Of a stretch of 64,000 nt of DNA, positions 25,032 through 34,201 are shown piece by piece. The notes beneath the pieces are model-generated. The model searched no databases. It saw only the letters and a program-made list of their open reading frames with translations, and had not been told where the DNA came from. Source of the DNA: Klenkia taihuensis. GTDB taxonomy: Bacteria; Actinomycetota; Actinomycetes; Mycobacteriales; Geodermatophilaceae. The stretch is taken from positions 1 through 64,000 of the forward strand of contig NZ_FOMD01000002.1 in assembly GCF_900112525.1 (NCBI RefSeq), given 5' to 3'. The position numbers and the translations under genes were made by a program. Numbering within the stretch: position 1 is the stretch's first letter; each line of letters starts with the position of its first letter.

Positions 25032-25532
25032 CTAGCCGAACGGGTAGCGGTCCAGCGGCGCCCAGGGGCCGCCCTCGTAGCGCCACAGCCCCAGGCCCGA
25101 GGCAGGCACCGGGTAGGGCTCGAAGCCGTCGGCGAGGTCGTCGTGCAGCGCCCGGGCCGCGGCCGGGGTGACCTTGTTCTGCACGGTGACGTGCGGGTGC
25201 CGCCACTGCGCGTCCTGCCGGGTCAGCCACGGCGCCCACCGGCGGGCCAGCGCCGTCCGCAGGCCGGTGACGTCGTCCGAGCGCAGGTCGAAGGCGACCC
25301 CGCGGCCCAGCATCCGGACCCCGGCCACCTCGACGTCGAAGCCCGGCCGGTCCGCCGCGGCGGCGAGGTCGGCGCGGACGGCGTCCTCGTGCTCCCCGGG
25401 CACCGCGTGGAACAGCGTCACGTGCGCACCGACGACCAGCCGGTCGGCCGGGAAGTGCCGCGACCGCAGCTCGTCGAAGCGCTGCTGCGCCTCCTGCGCG
25501 AGCAGCAGGGTGACGACGAGCGGGGCGGTCAA
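25032..25532 (-). CDS. 2'-5' RNA ligase / 2H phosphoesterase family protein
   Basis: A 166-residue 2H phosphoesterase. Its two catalytic motifs are HVTL at 37-40 and HVTV at about 120-123 ([12 protein letters not shown]), placed symmetrically as expected for the two-lobed fold that acts on 2',3'-cyclic or 2'-5' phosphodiester ends. The start is TTG 25532, overlapping the glgC stop (TTGA), hence coupled to glgC. Biological substrate unknown. Confidence 0.85.
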   Translation of the reverse strand: MTAPLVVTLLLAQEAQQRFDELRSRHFPADRLVVGAHVTLFHAVPGEHEDAVRADLAAAADRPGFDVEVAGVRMLGRGVAFDLRSDDVTGLRTALARRWAPWLTRQDAQWRHPHVTVQNKVTPAAARALHDDLADGFEPYPVPASGLGLWRYEGGPWAPLDRYPFG

Positions 25533-26752
25533 TCGACGATGGCGCGGGCGCCCTTGCCCAGCACGGTCACCCCGCCGGCGCTGACGTGGTACCGCTCGCG
25601 GTCGGCGTCGTGGTCGACCCCGATCCGGGCGAAGGGCGGGACGACGACGTTCTTGTCCAGGATGGCCCGCCGGACGACGGCGCCCTCGCCGATGTGCACG
25701 CCGTCCATGAGCACGCTGTCCTCGACGTAGCTGGCGCCGTCGACCCGCACGCCCGGGCTGACCACCGACCCGCGGACGGTGCCACCGGCGACGATGACCC
25801 CGGCGCTGACCATCGAGTCCTCGGCGCGGCCGCCCAGCACGAACTTCGCCGGCGGCAGCTGCGGGGGCAGCGTGTAGATCGGCCAGCGGTCGTTGTAGAG
25901 GTTGAAGATCGGCGACACCGAGCGCAGGTCCATGTGCGCGTCGAAGTAGCTGTCCATCGTCCCCACGTCGCGCCAGTAGCCGTGGTCGCGCTCGGTGGCG
26001 CCGGGCACCTTGTTGGTGCCGAAGTCGTACACCCAGGCCTCGCCCTTGTCGGCGAGCATCGGCATGATCGACCCGCCCATGTCGTGCACCGACGAGTCGT
26101 CCTCGGCGTCGGCGCGCAGGGCGTCCAGCAGCGCCTCGGTGGTGAAGACGTAGTTGCCCATGGAGGCGAAGCTCTCCTCGGGCGAGTCCGGGAGCCCGGG
26201 CGGGTCCGAGGGCTTCTCCAGGAAGCTCTTCACCTTGCCCTCGGCCGTGGCGTCGATGACGCCGAACTGGTCGGCGTCGCGGCGCGGCACCCGCAGGCCG
26301 GCCACGGTGACCCCGGCACCGGTCTGCAGGTGCTGGTCGATCATCTGCGCCGGGTCCATCCGGTAGACGTGGTCGGCGCCGAAGACGACGACGATCTCCG
26401 GGCGGGCGTCGTGGATGAGGTTCAGCGACTGGAAGATGGCGTCGGCGCTGCCGGTGAACCAGCGCGGGCCCAGCCGCTGCTGGGCGGGCACCGGGGTGAT
26501 GTAGTTGCCCAGCAGGCTGCTCATCCGCCAGGTGGTGGTGATGTGCCGGTCCAGCGAGTGGCTCTTGTACTGGGTGAGCACCGCGATCTGCCGGATCTCG
26601 GCGTTGACCAGGTTGCTCAGCACGAAGTCGACCAGCCGGTAGTTGCCGCCGAAGGGCACCGCCGGCTTCGCCCGGTCCTGGGTCAGGGGCGACAGGCGCT
26701 TGCCCTCACCACCTGCAAGGACGATGCCGAGGATCCGCGGGCTGCCACGCAT
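25529..26752 (-). CDS. glgC: Glucose-1-phosphate adenylyltransferase
   Basis: A 407-residue ADP-glucose pyrophosphorylase: glucose 1-phosphate + ATP to ADP-glucose + PPi, feeding glycogen and maltose-1-phosphate synthesis. N-terminal nucleotidyltransferase motif [23 protein letters not shown], the allosteric/active-site stretch [29 protein letters not shown]; the C-terminal left-handed beta-helix follows from ~residue 290 ([21 protein letters not shown]). ATG 26752 has TAGGTT 6 nt upstream and no Shine-Dalgarno. Pairs with the divergent-side glgA at 27440. Confidence 0.96.
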   Translation of the reverse strand: MRGSPRILGIVLAGGEGKRLSPLTQDRAKPAVPFGGNYRLVDFVLSNLVNAEIRQIAVLTQYKSHSLDRHITTTWRMSSLLGNYITPVPAQQRLGPRWFTGSADAIFQSLNLIHDARPEIVVVFGADHVYRMDPAQMIDQHLQTGAGVTVAGLRVPRRDADQFGVIDATAEGKVKSFLEKPSDPPGLPDSPEESFASMGNYVFTTEALLDALRADAEDDSSVHDMGGSIMPMLADKGEAWVYDFGTNKVPGATERDHGYWRDVGTMDSYFDAHMDLRSVSPIFNLYNDRWPIYTLPPQLPPAKFVLGGRAEDSMVSAGVIVAGGTVRGSVVSPGVRVDGASYVEDSVLMDGVHIGEGAVVRRAILDKNVVVPPFARIGVDHDADRERYHVSAGGVTVLGKGARAIVD

Positions 26753-26841
26753 GTGGTGAACCTAACGGCTGCGCCCCTGCCGCGCGTGGCCGGTCCGCGC
26801 GGGAACCCCGGCCCGTCCGGGGCATCGGTCAGAATGGCCGG
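26753..26841. promoter_or_regulatory. Divergent leaderless promoters glgC / 26842 gene
   Basis: Minus strand TAGGTT (26759-26764) is 6 nt from the glgC ATG. Plus strand CAGAAT (26830-26835) is 6 nt from GTG 26842. No ribosome-binding site on either side. Confidence 0.45.
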
Positions 26842-27402
26842 GTGAAGCTCACCCGCGCCGTCCCCCGCAGCGTGGCGATCGAGACCGCCCGCCGGGCGGC
26901 CGACGCCGCGCTCGAGCGCTGCCTGGCCGACCTGCGCACCGCCGTCGGCCGCGAGGTCGGCGTGCGCGACAGCCTCGTCGTCTTCCGGCTGCAGCGGTCC
27001 ATGGACGCCCTCGGCCTGGCCGGGGTCGACGTCGTCGTCGACGGCCGGACGACGTCGCTGGCCCCGGTGGGCGCCGACCTGGCGGACTGGACCGAGCTGT
27101 ACGGCGACCTCCTCGAGAGCATCGGCCGCTGGACGCTCAGCCCCTGCCCCGAGGGCCTGGTCATCGGCCTGCACCGCGGCCGCGCGGACATCGTCGGCTA
27201 CCCCGGCGAGCACTGCGACCACTGGGACGGCGGCCCCGACCTCGCCGTCGAGCACCCCGCCCCCGACCCGCTCAGCACGCTGGACGAGGCGCCCTTCCCC
27301 GACTGCTGCGCCGGCCACCGGGTGCACGCCGCACTGGAGGCGCTGGGCGCGCCGGCGCCCAGCGTCCGCGGCGACTTCGACTGCGACGACCCGCAGGACT
27401 GA
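26842..27402 (+). CDS. Hypothetical protein with Cys/Asp-rich C-terminus
   Basis: A 186-residue soluble protein I do not recognise. The N-terminal half is helical (SVAIETARRAADAALERCLADL), then mixed alpha/beta. Seven cysteines occur, most in the C-terminal half (SPCPEG, GEHCDHWD, PDCCAGH, DFDCDD), which might bind a metal; the spacing fits no zinc finger I know. It stands alone between glgC and glgA, with a probable leaderless GTG start (CAGAAT 6 nt upstream). Confidence 0.7.
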   Translation: MKLTRAVPRSVAIETARRAADAALERCLADLRTAVGREVGVRDSLVVFRLQRSMDALGLAGVDVVVDGRTTSLAPVGADLADWTELYGDLLESIGRWTLSPCPEGLVIGLHRGRADIVGYPGEHCDHWDGGPDLAVEHPAPDPLSTLDEAPFPDCCAGHRVHAALEALGAPAPSVRGDFDCDDPQD

Positions 27403-27427
27403 CCGGCCCACCGGGTCCGGCGCGCAC

Positions 27428-27439
27428 TAGGTTCTCCCC
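27428..27439 (+). promoter_or_regulatory. Leaderless -10 box of glgA
   Basis: TAGGTT (27428-27433) lies 6 nt before ATG 27440. It is identical to the glgC box on the other side, which could give matched expression. Confidence 0.5.
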
Positions 27440-28612
27440 ATGCGCGTGGGAGTCGTCACCCGGGAGTGGCCGCCGGACGTCTACGGGGGTGCCGGCGTGC
27501 ACGTCGAGCACCTGGTCGCCGCGATGCGGGGGCTGGCCGGGGGCCCCGAGATCGACGTGCACTGCTTCGGCGGTCCGCGCACCGACGCCACCGCGCACGC
27601 CGTCCCCGCCGGGCTGGCCGACGCCAACGGCGCGCTGCAGGCGGTCGGCGTGGACGTCGAGATCGCCGCGGCGCTGGGCTCGGCCGACGTCGTGCACTCC
27701 CACACCTGGTACGCCAACCACGCCGGGCAGCTGGCCTCGCTGGTGCACGGGATCCCGCACGTGGTGACCGCGCACTCCCTGGAGCCGCGACGGCCGTGGA
27801 AGGCCGACCAGCTGGGCGGGGGCTACCGGCTGTCCAGCTGGGTCGAGCGCACCGCCTACCTGGCCGCCGACGCGGTGGTCGCGGTCAGCAACGGCATGCG
27901 CACCGACGTCCTCGACGCCTACCCCGAGCTCGACCCGCAGAAGGTCCTGGTGGTCGGCAACGGGGTGGACGCCGAGGCCTACCGCCCGGTGCACGACGAC
28001 GACGTCGTCCGGTCACTCGGCGTGGACCCCGGCCGGGCCTACGCGCTGTTCGTCGGCCGGATCACCCGGCAGAAGGGCCTGGTGCACCTGCTGGCCGCCG
28101 CCGAGCAGCTGCCCCCCGAGGCCGGCCTGGTGCTCTGCGCCGGCGCCGCCGACACCCCCGCGGAGCGTCAGCAGGTCGCCGACGCCGTGGTGGAGCTGCA
28201 GCGCCGCCGCACCGGGGTGGTGTGGATCGAGGAGATGCTGCCGCGGGAGAAGCTGGTCCCGCTGATCACCGGCGCGACGGTCTTCGTCGTCCCCTCGGTG
28301 TACGAGCCGCTGGGCATCGTCAACCTGGAGGCCGCCGCGTGCGGCACCGCCGTCGTCGCCTCGGCCGTGGGCGGCATCCCCGAGGTCGTCGCCGACGGCC
28401 GCACCGGGCTGCTGGTGCCCTACGACGAGCACGACCCCGCCGCCTTCGCCGCGGGTCTGGCCGCGCGGATGTCGGAGCTGCTGGCCGACCCCGACCGCGC
28501 CGCCGGCATGGGTGCGGCCGGGCGGGACCGGGTGCTCGCCGAGTTCGGCTGGCCGGCCATCGCCGAGCAGACCGTGGCCGTGTACGACCGGGTCCTCGCC
28601 GCGCGCGGGTAA
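27440..28612 (+). CDS. glgA: GT4 glycogen/maltose-1-phosphate synthase, actinobacterial type
   Basis: A 390-residue GT-B glycosyltransferase of family 4, the Corynebacterium-type glycogen synthase. N-lobe: REWPPDVYGGAGVHVEHLV and HSHTWYANHAGQLA. C-lobe: NGVDAEAYRPV, LFVGRITRQKGLVHLL, and the nucleotide-sugar loop VPSVYEPLGIVNLEAAACGTAVVASAVGGIPEVV with the conserved E-x7-E pair. The M. tuberculosis orthologue Rv1212c (GlgM) mainly makes maltose 1-phosphate from ADP-glucose and glucose 1-phosphate, so that is the likely reaction here too. Its stop TAA overlaps the -10 box (TAACGT, 28610-28615) of the cobalamin riboswitch. Confidence 0.94.
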   Translation: MRVGVVTREWPPDVYGGAGVHVEHLVAAMRGLAGGPEIDVHCFGGPRTDATAHAVPAGLADANGALQAVGVDVEIAAALGSADVVHSHTWYANHAGQLASLVHGIPHVVTAHSLEPRRPWKADQLGGGYRLSSWVERTAYLAADAVVAVSNGMRTDVLDAYPELDPQKVLVVGNGVDAEAYRPVHDDDVVRSLGVDPGRAYALFVGRITRQKGLVHLLAAAEQLPPEAGLVLCAGAADTPAERQQVADAVVELQRRRTGVVWIEEMLPREKLVPLITGATVFVVPSVYEPLGIVNLEAAACGTAVVASAVGGIPEVVADGRTGLLVPYDEHDPAAFAAGLAARMSELLADPDRAAGMGAAGRDRVLAEFGWPAIAEQTVAVYDRVLAARG

Positions 28613-28621
28613 CGTTCGCCT

Positions 28622-28735
28622 GCCGGCCGCTGCGTCGGTGACGGAGCGGGAGCGAAGCCGGTGCGAGTCCGGCGCTGTCCCGCAACTGTGAGGGCCTGCG
28701 GGCCCGAGCCAGGTCGCCTGCCGCCTCGTCCTGCC
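28622..28735 (+). ncRNA. Cobalamin (B12) riboswitch
   Basis: Aptamer conserved blocks are in order: GAAGCCGGTGCGAGTCCGGC at 28654-28673, then GCTGTCCCGCAACTGTGA (B12 box, to ~28691), a closing stem GGGCCTGCGGGCCC, and GAGCCAGGTCGCCTGCC at 28706-28722. These are the class-I cobalamin aptamer signature. A TAACGT -10 box at 28610-28615 is well placed to start the RNA. It lies directly upstream of btuFCD, so adenosyl- or hydroxocobalamin should shut off B12 import. Confidence 0.93.
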
Positions 28736-28745
28736 ACCGACCCCC

Positions 28746-28792
28746 GCGGAGCGGGTCGCGCAGTCGGGCCCCCCCGTCGGCGACCGCTCCGC
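28746..28792 (+). terminator. Riboswitch expression-platform hairpin
   Basis: Arms 28746-28759 and 28780-28792 pair with a single bulged G (GCGGAGCGG(G)TCGC type) and a ~20-nt loop. It lies between the aptamer and the AGGAG ribosome-binding site of btuF (28800-28804). With no T-run after it, control may be at translation or Rho-dependent rather than intrinsic termination. Confidence 0.5.
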
Positions 28793-28809
28793 CCGCCGCA
28801 GGAGCTCCC

Positions 28810-29736
28810 GTGCCCCGTCGCCCGATCCTCGCCGTCCTCCTCGGGACCGTCCTCGCCCTCGCCGGCTGCTCCGGCGGCGGTGACCCCGCACCGTCGGCTG
28901 GCCCGTCCTCGTCCGCCGCGGACGGCGCCTTCCCGGTCACCGTCACCGGCGACACCGGTGAGCTGACCCTGGAGGCCGAGCCGGAGCGGATCGTGTCGAT
29001 GTCGGCCTCGGCCACCGAGACGCTGTTCGCCATCGACGCCGGTGACCAGGTGGTGGCCGTGGACAGCACCTCGACCTACCCGGCGGAGGCGCCGGTCACC
29101 GACCTGTCGGCGTTCACGCCCAACGCCGAGGCCATCGCCGGGTACGAGCCCGACCTGGTCGTCATCAGCGACGACGTCGACGGCCTGGCCGCGAACCTGG
29201 ACACCCTCGGCATCCCGGTGCTGCAGCTGGGCGCGGCCGAGCAGCTCGACGACGCCTACGCGCAGATGACGACGCTGGGCGACGCCACCGGGCACCGCGC
29301 CGAGGCCGATGACCTGGTGCAGACGACGCAGGACCGGATCGACGCCGCGGTCGCCGCGGCCGGCGGCGCCGGCGAGGGCCTGTCGGTCTACCACGAGCTC
29401 GACCCCACCGGGTACACCGCGACCAGCAGCACGTTCGTCGGCGGCCTCTACACCCTCTTCGGGCTGACCAACGTCGCCGACGCCGCCGGCCAGGACACCG
29501 GCTACCCGCAGCTGTCCGCGGAGTACGTGGTCGACGCCGCACCCGACGTCGTCGTGCTCGCCGACACCGTCTGCTGCGCGCAGGACGCTGCCACCCTGGC
29601 CGCCCGGCCCGCCTTCGACACCCTGCCCGCGGTGCAGACCGGCCGGGTGCTGGCGGCCGACGACGACATCGCCTCCCGCTGGGGTCCGCGCATCGCCGAC
29701 CTCGCCGAGCAGGTGTCGCAGACCCTGCAGGGCTGA
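28810..29736 (+). CDS. btuF: Cobalamin ABC transporter substrate-binding lipoprotein (BtuF-like)
   Basis: A 308-residue class-III (helical-backbone) binding protein. Signal peptide with lipobox LAGC (Cys19), then PERIVSMSASATETLFAI and the YEPDLVVISDDVDG lobe, typical of BtuF/FecB proteins. An acidic low-complexity linker precedes the mature domain. The B12 riboswitch upstream fixes the ligand as cobalamin or a precursor. GTG 28810 has AGGAG at 5 nt spacing. A Cys-Cys pair in ADTVCCAQDA is unusual in this family. First gene of btuFCD. Confidence 0.92.
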   Translation: MPRRPILAVLLGTVLALAGCSGGGDPAPSAGPSSSAADGAFPVTVTGDTGELTLEAEPERIVSMSASATETLFAIDAGDQVVAVDSTSTYPAEAPVTDLSAFTPNAEAIAGYEPDLVVISDDVDGLAANLDTLGIPVLQLGAAEQLDDAYAQMTTLGDATGHRAEADDLVQTTQDRIDAAVAAAGGAGEGLSVYHELDPTGYTATSSTFVGGLYTLFGLTNVADAAGQDTGYPQLSAEYVVDAAPDVVVLADTVCCAQDAATLAARPAFDTLPAVQTGRVLAADDDIASRWGPRIADLAEQVSQTLQG

Positions 29737-29737
29737 G

Positions 29738-30751
29738 GTGCGCGCCCGCCCGGCGGCCTGCCTCGCCGCTGCCGGTGCCGTGCTGGTCGGGACCGTCCTG
29801 CTCGGGGTCGGGGTGGGCGCGTTGCCGCTCGCCCCGGGTCCGGTGCTGGCCACGCTCGCCGACCGCGCGGTGCGCCCCCTCGGCGGGTCGGTGGACGGCG
29901 GGCTGAGCCCGGTGCAGGCGGCCGCGCTGCTGCAGCTGCGGCTGCCCCGGGTCGTGCTCGCGGTGCTGGTGGGCGGCGCACTGGCCATCGCCGGCGCCGC
30001 CTACCAGGGCGTGTTCCGCAACCCGCTGGCCGACCCGTACCTGCTCGGCGCGGCCGCCGGGGCCGGCCTGGGCGCCACGCTGGTCATCGCCTACGCCCCC
30101 GGCTCGGGTGCGGTCCCGGTCGCGGCCTTCGTCGGTGCGCTGGTCGGGGTGGGCGCCTCCTTCGCCCTGGGGACGGCGGCCGGCGGCTCGTCGTCGGCCA
30201 CCCTGCTGCTGGCCGGGGTCGCGGTGGCCTCCTTCCTCGCCGCGGGCCAGACCCTGGTGCAGCAGCGCAACGCGGAGGACCTGCAGCAGGTGTACGGCTG
30301 GCTGCTGGGCCAGCTGGGCCGGGCGTCGTGGTCGGACGTGCTGCTCGTGCTGCCCTACCTGGGCGCCGCGGTCGCCGTCCTGCTGGTCTGCGGGCGGGCG
30401 CTGGACGTGCTGGCCGTCGGCGACGACGAGGCCCGGTCCCTGGGCGTGCACCCCGGTCGGCTGCGGCTGCTGGTCGTGGTCGCGGCGTCGCTGGCCACCG
30501 CGTCGGCGGTCGCGGTCAGCGGGCTGATCGGCTTCGTCGGGCTGGTGGTGCCGCACGTGGCCCGCAAGCTGGTCGGCGGGGCGCACGCGGTGCTGCTGCC
30601 GATGTCGCTGCTGGCCGGCGGGGCGTTCCTGGTGCTCGCCGACCTGCTCGCCCGCACCGTGCTGGCCCCGGCCGAGCTGCCTCTGGGCGTGGTCACCGCG
30701 TTCGTCGGCGCCCCGTTCTTCGCCGCGCTGCTGTGGAGCCGGCGCCGGTGA
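29738..30751 (+). CDS. btuC: FecCD-family permease for cobalamin (BtuC-like)
   Basis: A 337-residue permease with about ten helices. Family motifs include QLRLPRVVLAVLVGGALAIAGAAYQGVFRNPLADPYLLG, QVYGWLLGQLGRASW, and the cytoplasmic coupling-loop region SGLIGFVGLVVPHVARKLVG. GTG 29738 begins one base after the btuF stop region. It forms the channel for B12 with BtuD. Confidence 0.93.
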   Translation: MRARPAACLAAAGAVLVGTVLLGVGVGALPLAPGPVLATLADRAVRPLGGSVDGGLSPVQAAALLQLRLPRVVLAVLVGGALAIAGAAYQGVFRNPLADPYLLGAAAGAGLGATLVIAYAPGSGAVPVAAFVGALVGVGASFALGTAAGGSSSATLLLAGVAVASFLAAGQTLVQQRNAEDLQQVYGWLLGQLGRASWSDVLLVLPYLGAAVAVLLVCGRALDVLAVGDDEARSLGVHPGRLRLLVVVAASLATASAVAVSGLIGFVGLVVPHVARKLVGGAHAVLLPMSLLAGGAFLVLADLLARTVLAPAELPLGVVTAFVGAPFFAALLWSRRR

Positions 30752-31521
30752 GCGCGGGGCTGGAGGTCACCGGGCTGGGCGTGCAGCTGGGCCGGGCGCA
30801 GGTGCTCGCCGACGTCCGGCTCGCCGCGGCGCCGGGCTCGTGGACGGCGGTCATCGGCCCGAACGGGGCGGGCAAGTCGACGCTGCTGCGGGCGGTGCTC
30901 GGCGTGGTGGCGCACTCGGGCTCGGTGCACTGGGACGGCGTGGGCCTGGACACCCTCCCCCGCCGGGACCGCGCCCGCAGGATCGCCTACGCCCCGCAGC
31001 TGCCGGTGCTGCCCGAGGGCGTCACCACCCGCGACTACGTGGCGCTGGGCCGCACCCCGCACCGGCCGCTGCTGGCCGCGCCGCGGACCGCCGACCGCGC
31101 GGTGGTGGAGGAGACGATGGCCCGCCTGGAGCTCGGGGCGCTGGCCGACCGGGTGCTGACGACGCTGTCCGGCGGCGAGCAGCAGCGCGCCGTGCTGGCC
31201 CGGGCGCTGGCCCAGCAACCGCAGGTGCTGCTGCTCGACGAGCCCACCGCCGCGCTCGACCTCGGCCACGCCCAGCAGGTGCTCGACCTGGTCGACCGGC
31301 TGCGCCGCACCGACGGGCTGACGGTGCTCAGCACGCTGCACGACCTGTCCCTGGCCGGCCAGTACGCCGACCGGCTGGTGCTGCTGGCCGCCGGCCGGGT
31401 GGTCGCCGAGGGCACCCCCGCCCAGGTGCTCACCCCGGACGCGCTGCGCACCCACTACGGTGCCCGCGCCTCGGTCGTCGCCGGCCCCGACGGCCCCGCC
31501 GTCCTGCCCGTCCGGGACTGA
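30748..31521 (+). CDS. btuD: ABC transporter ATP-binding protein (BtuD-like)
   Basis: A 257-residue ATPase: Walker A GPNGAGKST at 37-45, Q-loop in YAPQLPVLPEG, signature LSGGEQQRAVLARAL, Walker B LLLDEPTAALDL, and the switch His in TLHDLSL. It energises the BtuC channel. GTG 30748 overlaps the btuC stop (GTGA). Last gene of the riboswitch-controlled operon. Confidence 0.94.
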   Translation: MSAGLEVTGLGVQLGRAQVLADVRLAAAPGSWTAVIGPNGAGKSTLLRAVLGVVAHSGSVHWDGVGLDTLPRRDRARRIAYAPQLPVLPEGVTTRDYVALGRTPHRPLLAAPRTADRAVVEETMARLELGALADRVLTTLSGGEQQRAVLARALAQQPQVLLLDEPTAALDLGHAQQVLDLVDRLRRTDGLTVLSTLHDLSLAGQYADRLVLLAAGRVVAEGTPAQVLTPDALRTHYGARASVVAGPDGPAVLPVRD

Positions 31522-31549
31522 CCCCGGTCCCGCCCGCGTTGTGCCGGGC

Positions 31550-32521
31550 GTGGACATCGGGCTGTCGCTGCTGGACCGGACGCGCACCCGGGTCGGGGAG
31601 ACCGACGCGGACGCCGTCGCGCACACCGTCGAGCGGGCGCGCCGGGCCGAGGCGGCCGGCTACGACCGGTTCTGGGTGGCCGAGCACCACGGCGTGCCCG
31701 GGGTGGCCGGCTCGGCGCCCGCGGTGCTGCTCGCCGTCCTCACCGGGCAGACCTCCCGCATCCGGCTGGGCTCCGCGGGCGTGATGCTGCCGCACCACCA
31801 GCCGCTGGTGGTCGCCGAGCAGTTCGCCACCCTGGCCGCCGTCGCGCCCGGCCGGGTCGACCTCGGCGTCGGCCGCTCCCCCGGCTTCACCGCCCCGGTC
31901 CGCCGCGCGCTGCGCCAGGGCGCGACCGACTTCGCCGCCGACCTCGCCGAGCTCCGCGCCCACCTCGAGGGCACCGCCGAGATCACCGCCCACCCGCGGC
32001 CGGCCGCCGCCGTCCCGCTGTTCGTGCTGGCCACCGGGCACGGGCTCGACGTCGCCGCCGCGCTCGGGCTGCCGGTCGTGGTCGGCGGGCCGCTGCTGCG
32101 CGACCCGGAGGAGCCGCTGGACCGCTACCGCCAGGCCTTCCGCCCCTCCGGGCAGTGCCCGGAGCCGTGGGTGGGCATCAGCCTGGACGTGCTGGTCGCC
32201 GACACCGACGCCGCCGCCCGCGACCTGCTGCTGCCCGAGGCGTGGGCGATGGCGCAGGCCCGCACCACCGGCACGTTCCCGGCGCTGCAGCCGCCCCGGC
32301 CGATGACCGCCGTCCAGCAGCGCTACGCGGAGCAGACGGTGGCCGGCGCGCTGGCCGGTAAGCCCGCGCACGTGGCCGAGCAGTTGGCGGACCTGGTCGG
32401 GCGGACCGGTGCGGCCGAGCTGGTCGCGTCCTCCTCCACCCTGGACCGGGGTGCGCTGGCTGAGTCCGACGCGGCGCTGGCCGAGCTGGTCAGCCGCGCA
32501 GCCGTGCCCGCCCGCGGCTGA
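31550..32521 (+). CDS. LLM-class flavin-dependent oxidoreductase
   Basis: A 323-residue luciferase-like monooxygenase (LLM) TIM barrel. Typical segments are AAGYDRFWVAEHHGVPGVAGSAPAVLLAVLTGQTSRIRLGSAGVMLPHHQPLVVAEQFATLAAVAPGRVDLGVGRSPG split across the first 110 residues, as in the MsnO8/YhbW group, which uses FMN. The substrate is not predictable. The start is GTG 31550, with GTG 31541 as an alternative; no clear ribosome-binding site. It converges with the App1-like gene (32-bp 3' overlap). Confidence 0.88.
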   Translation: MDIGLSLLDRTRTRVGETDADAVAHTVERARRAEAAGYDRFWVAEHHGVPGVAGSAPAVLLAVLTGQTSRIRLGSAGVMLPHHQPLVVAEQFATLAAVAPGRVDLGVGRSPGFTAPVRRALRQGATDFAADLAELRAHLEGTAEITAHPRPAAAVPLFVLATGHGLDVAAALGLPVVVGGPLLRDPEEPLDRYRQAFRPSGQCPEPWVGISLDVLVADTDAAARDLLLPEAWAMAQARTTGTFPALQPPRPMTAVQQRYAEQTVAGALAGKPAHVAEQLADLVGRTGAAELVASSSTLDRGALAESDAALAELVSRAAVPARG

Positions 32522-33464
32522 GCCCGGTGCCGTCGGCGGCCCGCACCACGGGGACGTCGCCGACCCGCTCGACCACCGGCTCGGCGGCGGTGGGGTCGCG
32601 CAGCAGGATCTCCGCGACCCGGTCGGGGTGGGCGCGGGCGAACTCCTCGTAGAGCGCGGGGTCGTGCTCGCCGGTGTCGCCGACCAGCGTCCAGTCGACC
32701 CCGGGCAGGTCCTCGGCCAGCCGCAGCAGCGAGCTGCGCTTGTGCGCCTGCCCGTCGCGGAACCACCGGTCGCGCTGCAGACCCCAGTCGGTGAGCAGCA
32801 GCGGGCCCGGCGGGAAGCCGTTGCGCTCGAGGAACCGGGCCAGCGGGCCGATCAGGTTCCACGGCCCGTTGGACAGGTAGAGCACCGGCACGTGCTCGGC
32901 GCCCGCGGTCACCTCGCGGAGCAGGTCGGCCATGCCCGGCACCGCCCGCCGGTTGCGGCTGCGCTGCACGAAGGTGCGGTAGGCCGCGCGCAGCGGGTGC
33001 GCGATCTCGGTGACCAGCACCGTGTCGTCGATGTCGCAGACCACGCCGCGGTGCGCGTCGGTGGAGGACAGGTGGGCCGGGGCGGTCGCCGACCGGTCCC
33101 CGGTGCTCATCCGCACGTCGACCTCGGGCCGGCCGTCCAGCGGACGGTCCACCTCCACCACGGCGTCCAGCAGCCCGTCCGCGTCGCTGGTCAGCCGGCG
33201 GCGGGTGCCGGCCACGTCGACGTCCACCGCGGTGCCCGGTGCCTCCAGGGTGAGGAAGCGCTGCCAGCCGGGTATCCGCAGCCGCGACTCCGGGTGCGTG
33301 CCGGCCGGGGCGAGCAGCACCCGCCCCAGCACCCGCACCCGCCCGCCGCTGCCGTAGCCGGGGTACGGGATGGCGACCGGGGTCCAGCCGAAGGCCCGGG
33401 CCACCCGCGACAGGAGGTCGCGCAGCCCGGTCTCGGCGCGGTGCAGCACGCCCACGAGGCTCAC
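32490..33464 (-). CDS. App1-family phosphatase-like protein (DUF2183)
   Basis: A 324-residue protein. The N-terminal ~135 residues are beta-rich with no known activity. The C-terminal domain is HAD-like with VVCDIDDTVL, where D144-x-D146-x-T148 is the DxDxT motif of phosphatidate phosphatases (Pah1/App1), then YLSNGPWNLI (motif II) and LVGDTGEHD (motif IV), so all catalytic motifs are intact. It may dephosphorylate phosphatidic acid. GTG 33464 overlaps the stop of the upstream hydrolase (GTGA). Overlaps the LLM gene tail-to-tail. Confidence 0.87.
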   Translation of the reverse strand: MSLVGVLHRAETGLRDLLSRVARAFGWTPVAIPYPGYGSGGRVRVLGRVLLAPAGTHPESRLRIPGWQRFLTLEAPGTAVDVDVAGTRRRLTSDADGLLDAVVEVDRPLDGRPEVDVRMSTGDRSATAPAHLSSTDAHRGVVCDIDDTVLVTEIAHPLRAAYRTFVQRSRNRRAVPGMADLLREVTAGAEHVPVLYLSNGPWNLIGPLARFLERNGFPPGPLLLTDWGLQRDRWFRDGQAHKRSSLLRLAEDLPGVDWTLVGDTGEHDPALYEEFARAHPDRVAEILLRDPTAAEPVVERVGDVPVVRAADGTGLSRGRARLRG

Positions 33465-34201
33465 CGGCAGAACCCCCTCACCGCGTCGGCGAACGCCGCG
33501 GGCGCGGAGAACACCAGCCCGTGCGGGCCGGGCACCACCTGCAGCCGGCCCTGCGGCAGCAGACCGGCCAGGTCCTCGCACCACCGCTGCCGGGCCACCG
33601 GGTCACGGTCGCCGCGCAGCACCAGCGCCGGGACGTCGACCTCGCTCATCGCCTGCTCCTCCGGTCGGCGCAGCGCGTGCCGCAGCACGGCCAGCATGGT
33701 CAGCGGGCCGGCGCGCAGGTAGTCGCGGACGGCGACCAGCAGCAGGCCCGGATCCTCCAGCGGCGCGTCCTGCAGCAGCCGCCAGGCCTGGCCCACCCAG
33801 CTCGGCGCACTGGGGTCGCGGGTCGGGCCGACCAGCACCAGGTGCGCGACCCCGCCCCGGCGCCGGGCCGCCGCGGCCGCGACCTGCGCGCCGAGGGAGT
33901 GCCCGACCAGGTCGACCTCGTCCAGGCCGACCGCGTCCATCCAGCGGCACAGCGCGTCGGCGAGCCCGGGGACGCCGAGCGCCCGGCCCCCGCCGCGGGT
34001 GCGGCCGTAGCCGGGGAGGTCGGGGACCAGCGTCCGCCCGCCGGCGCCGAGCAGCCCCAGCGCGGGGACCATCGACCGGCCGGACATGCCCAGCCCGTGC
34101 ACCAGCACCAGCGGCCGCCCGCCGGACCCGGACTCGCGGTGGTGCACCCGGACGGTCCGCCCGGTGCGCAGCCGCACGGGGGTCCACACGTCGTCCGGCA
34201 C
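33461..34201 (-). CDS. Alpha/beta-fold hydrolase
   Basis: A 246-residue alpha/beta hydrolase. Oxyanion region VLVHGLGMSG, nucleophile elbow VGHSLGAQ (catalytic Ser), acid likely in LRGDRDPVA, and His in PGPHGLVFS, so the triad is complete. GTG 34201 is preceded at 6 nt by TACGGT with no Shine-Dalgarno (leaderless), and the gene is coupled to the App1-like phosphatase downstream, suggesting lipid metabolism. Substrate unknown. Confidence 0.88.
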   Translation of the reverse strand: MPDDVWTPVRLRTGRTVRVHHRESGSGGRPLVLVHGLGMSGRSMVPALGLLGAGGRTLVPDLPGYGRTRGGGRALGVPGLADALCRWMDAVGLDEVDLVGHSLGAQVAAAAARRRGGVAHLVLVGPTRDPSAPSWVGQAWRLLQDAPLEDPGLLLVAVRDYLRAGPLTMLAVLRHALRRPEEQAMSEVDVPALVLRGDRDPVARQRWCEDLAGLLPQGRLQVVPGPHGLVFSAPAAFADAVRGFCR

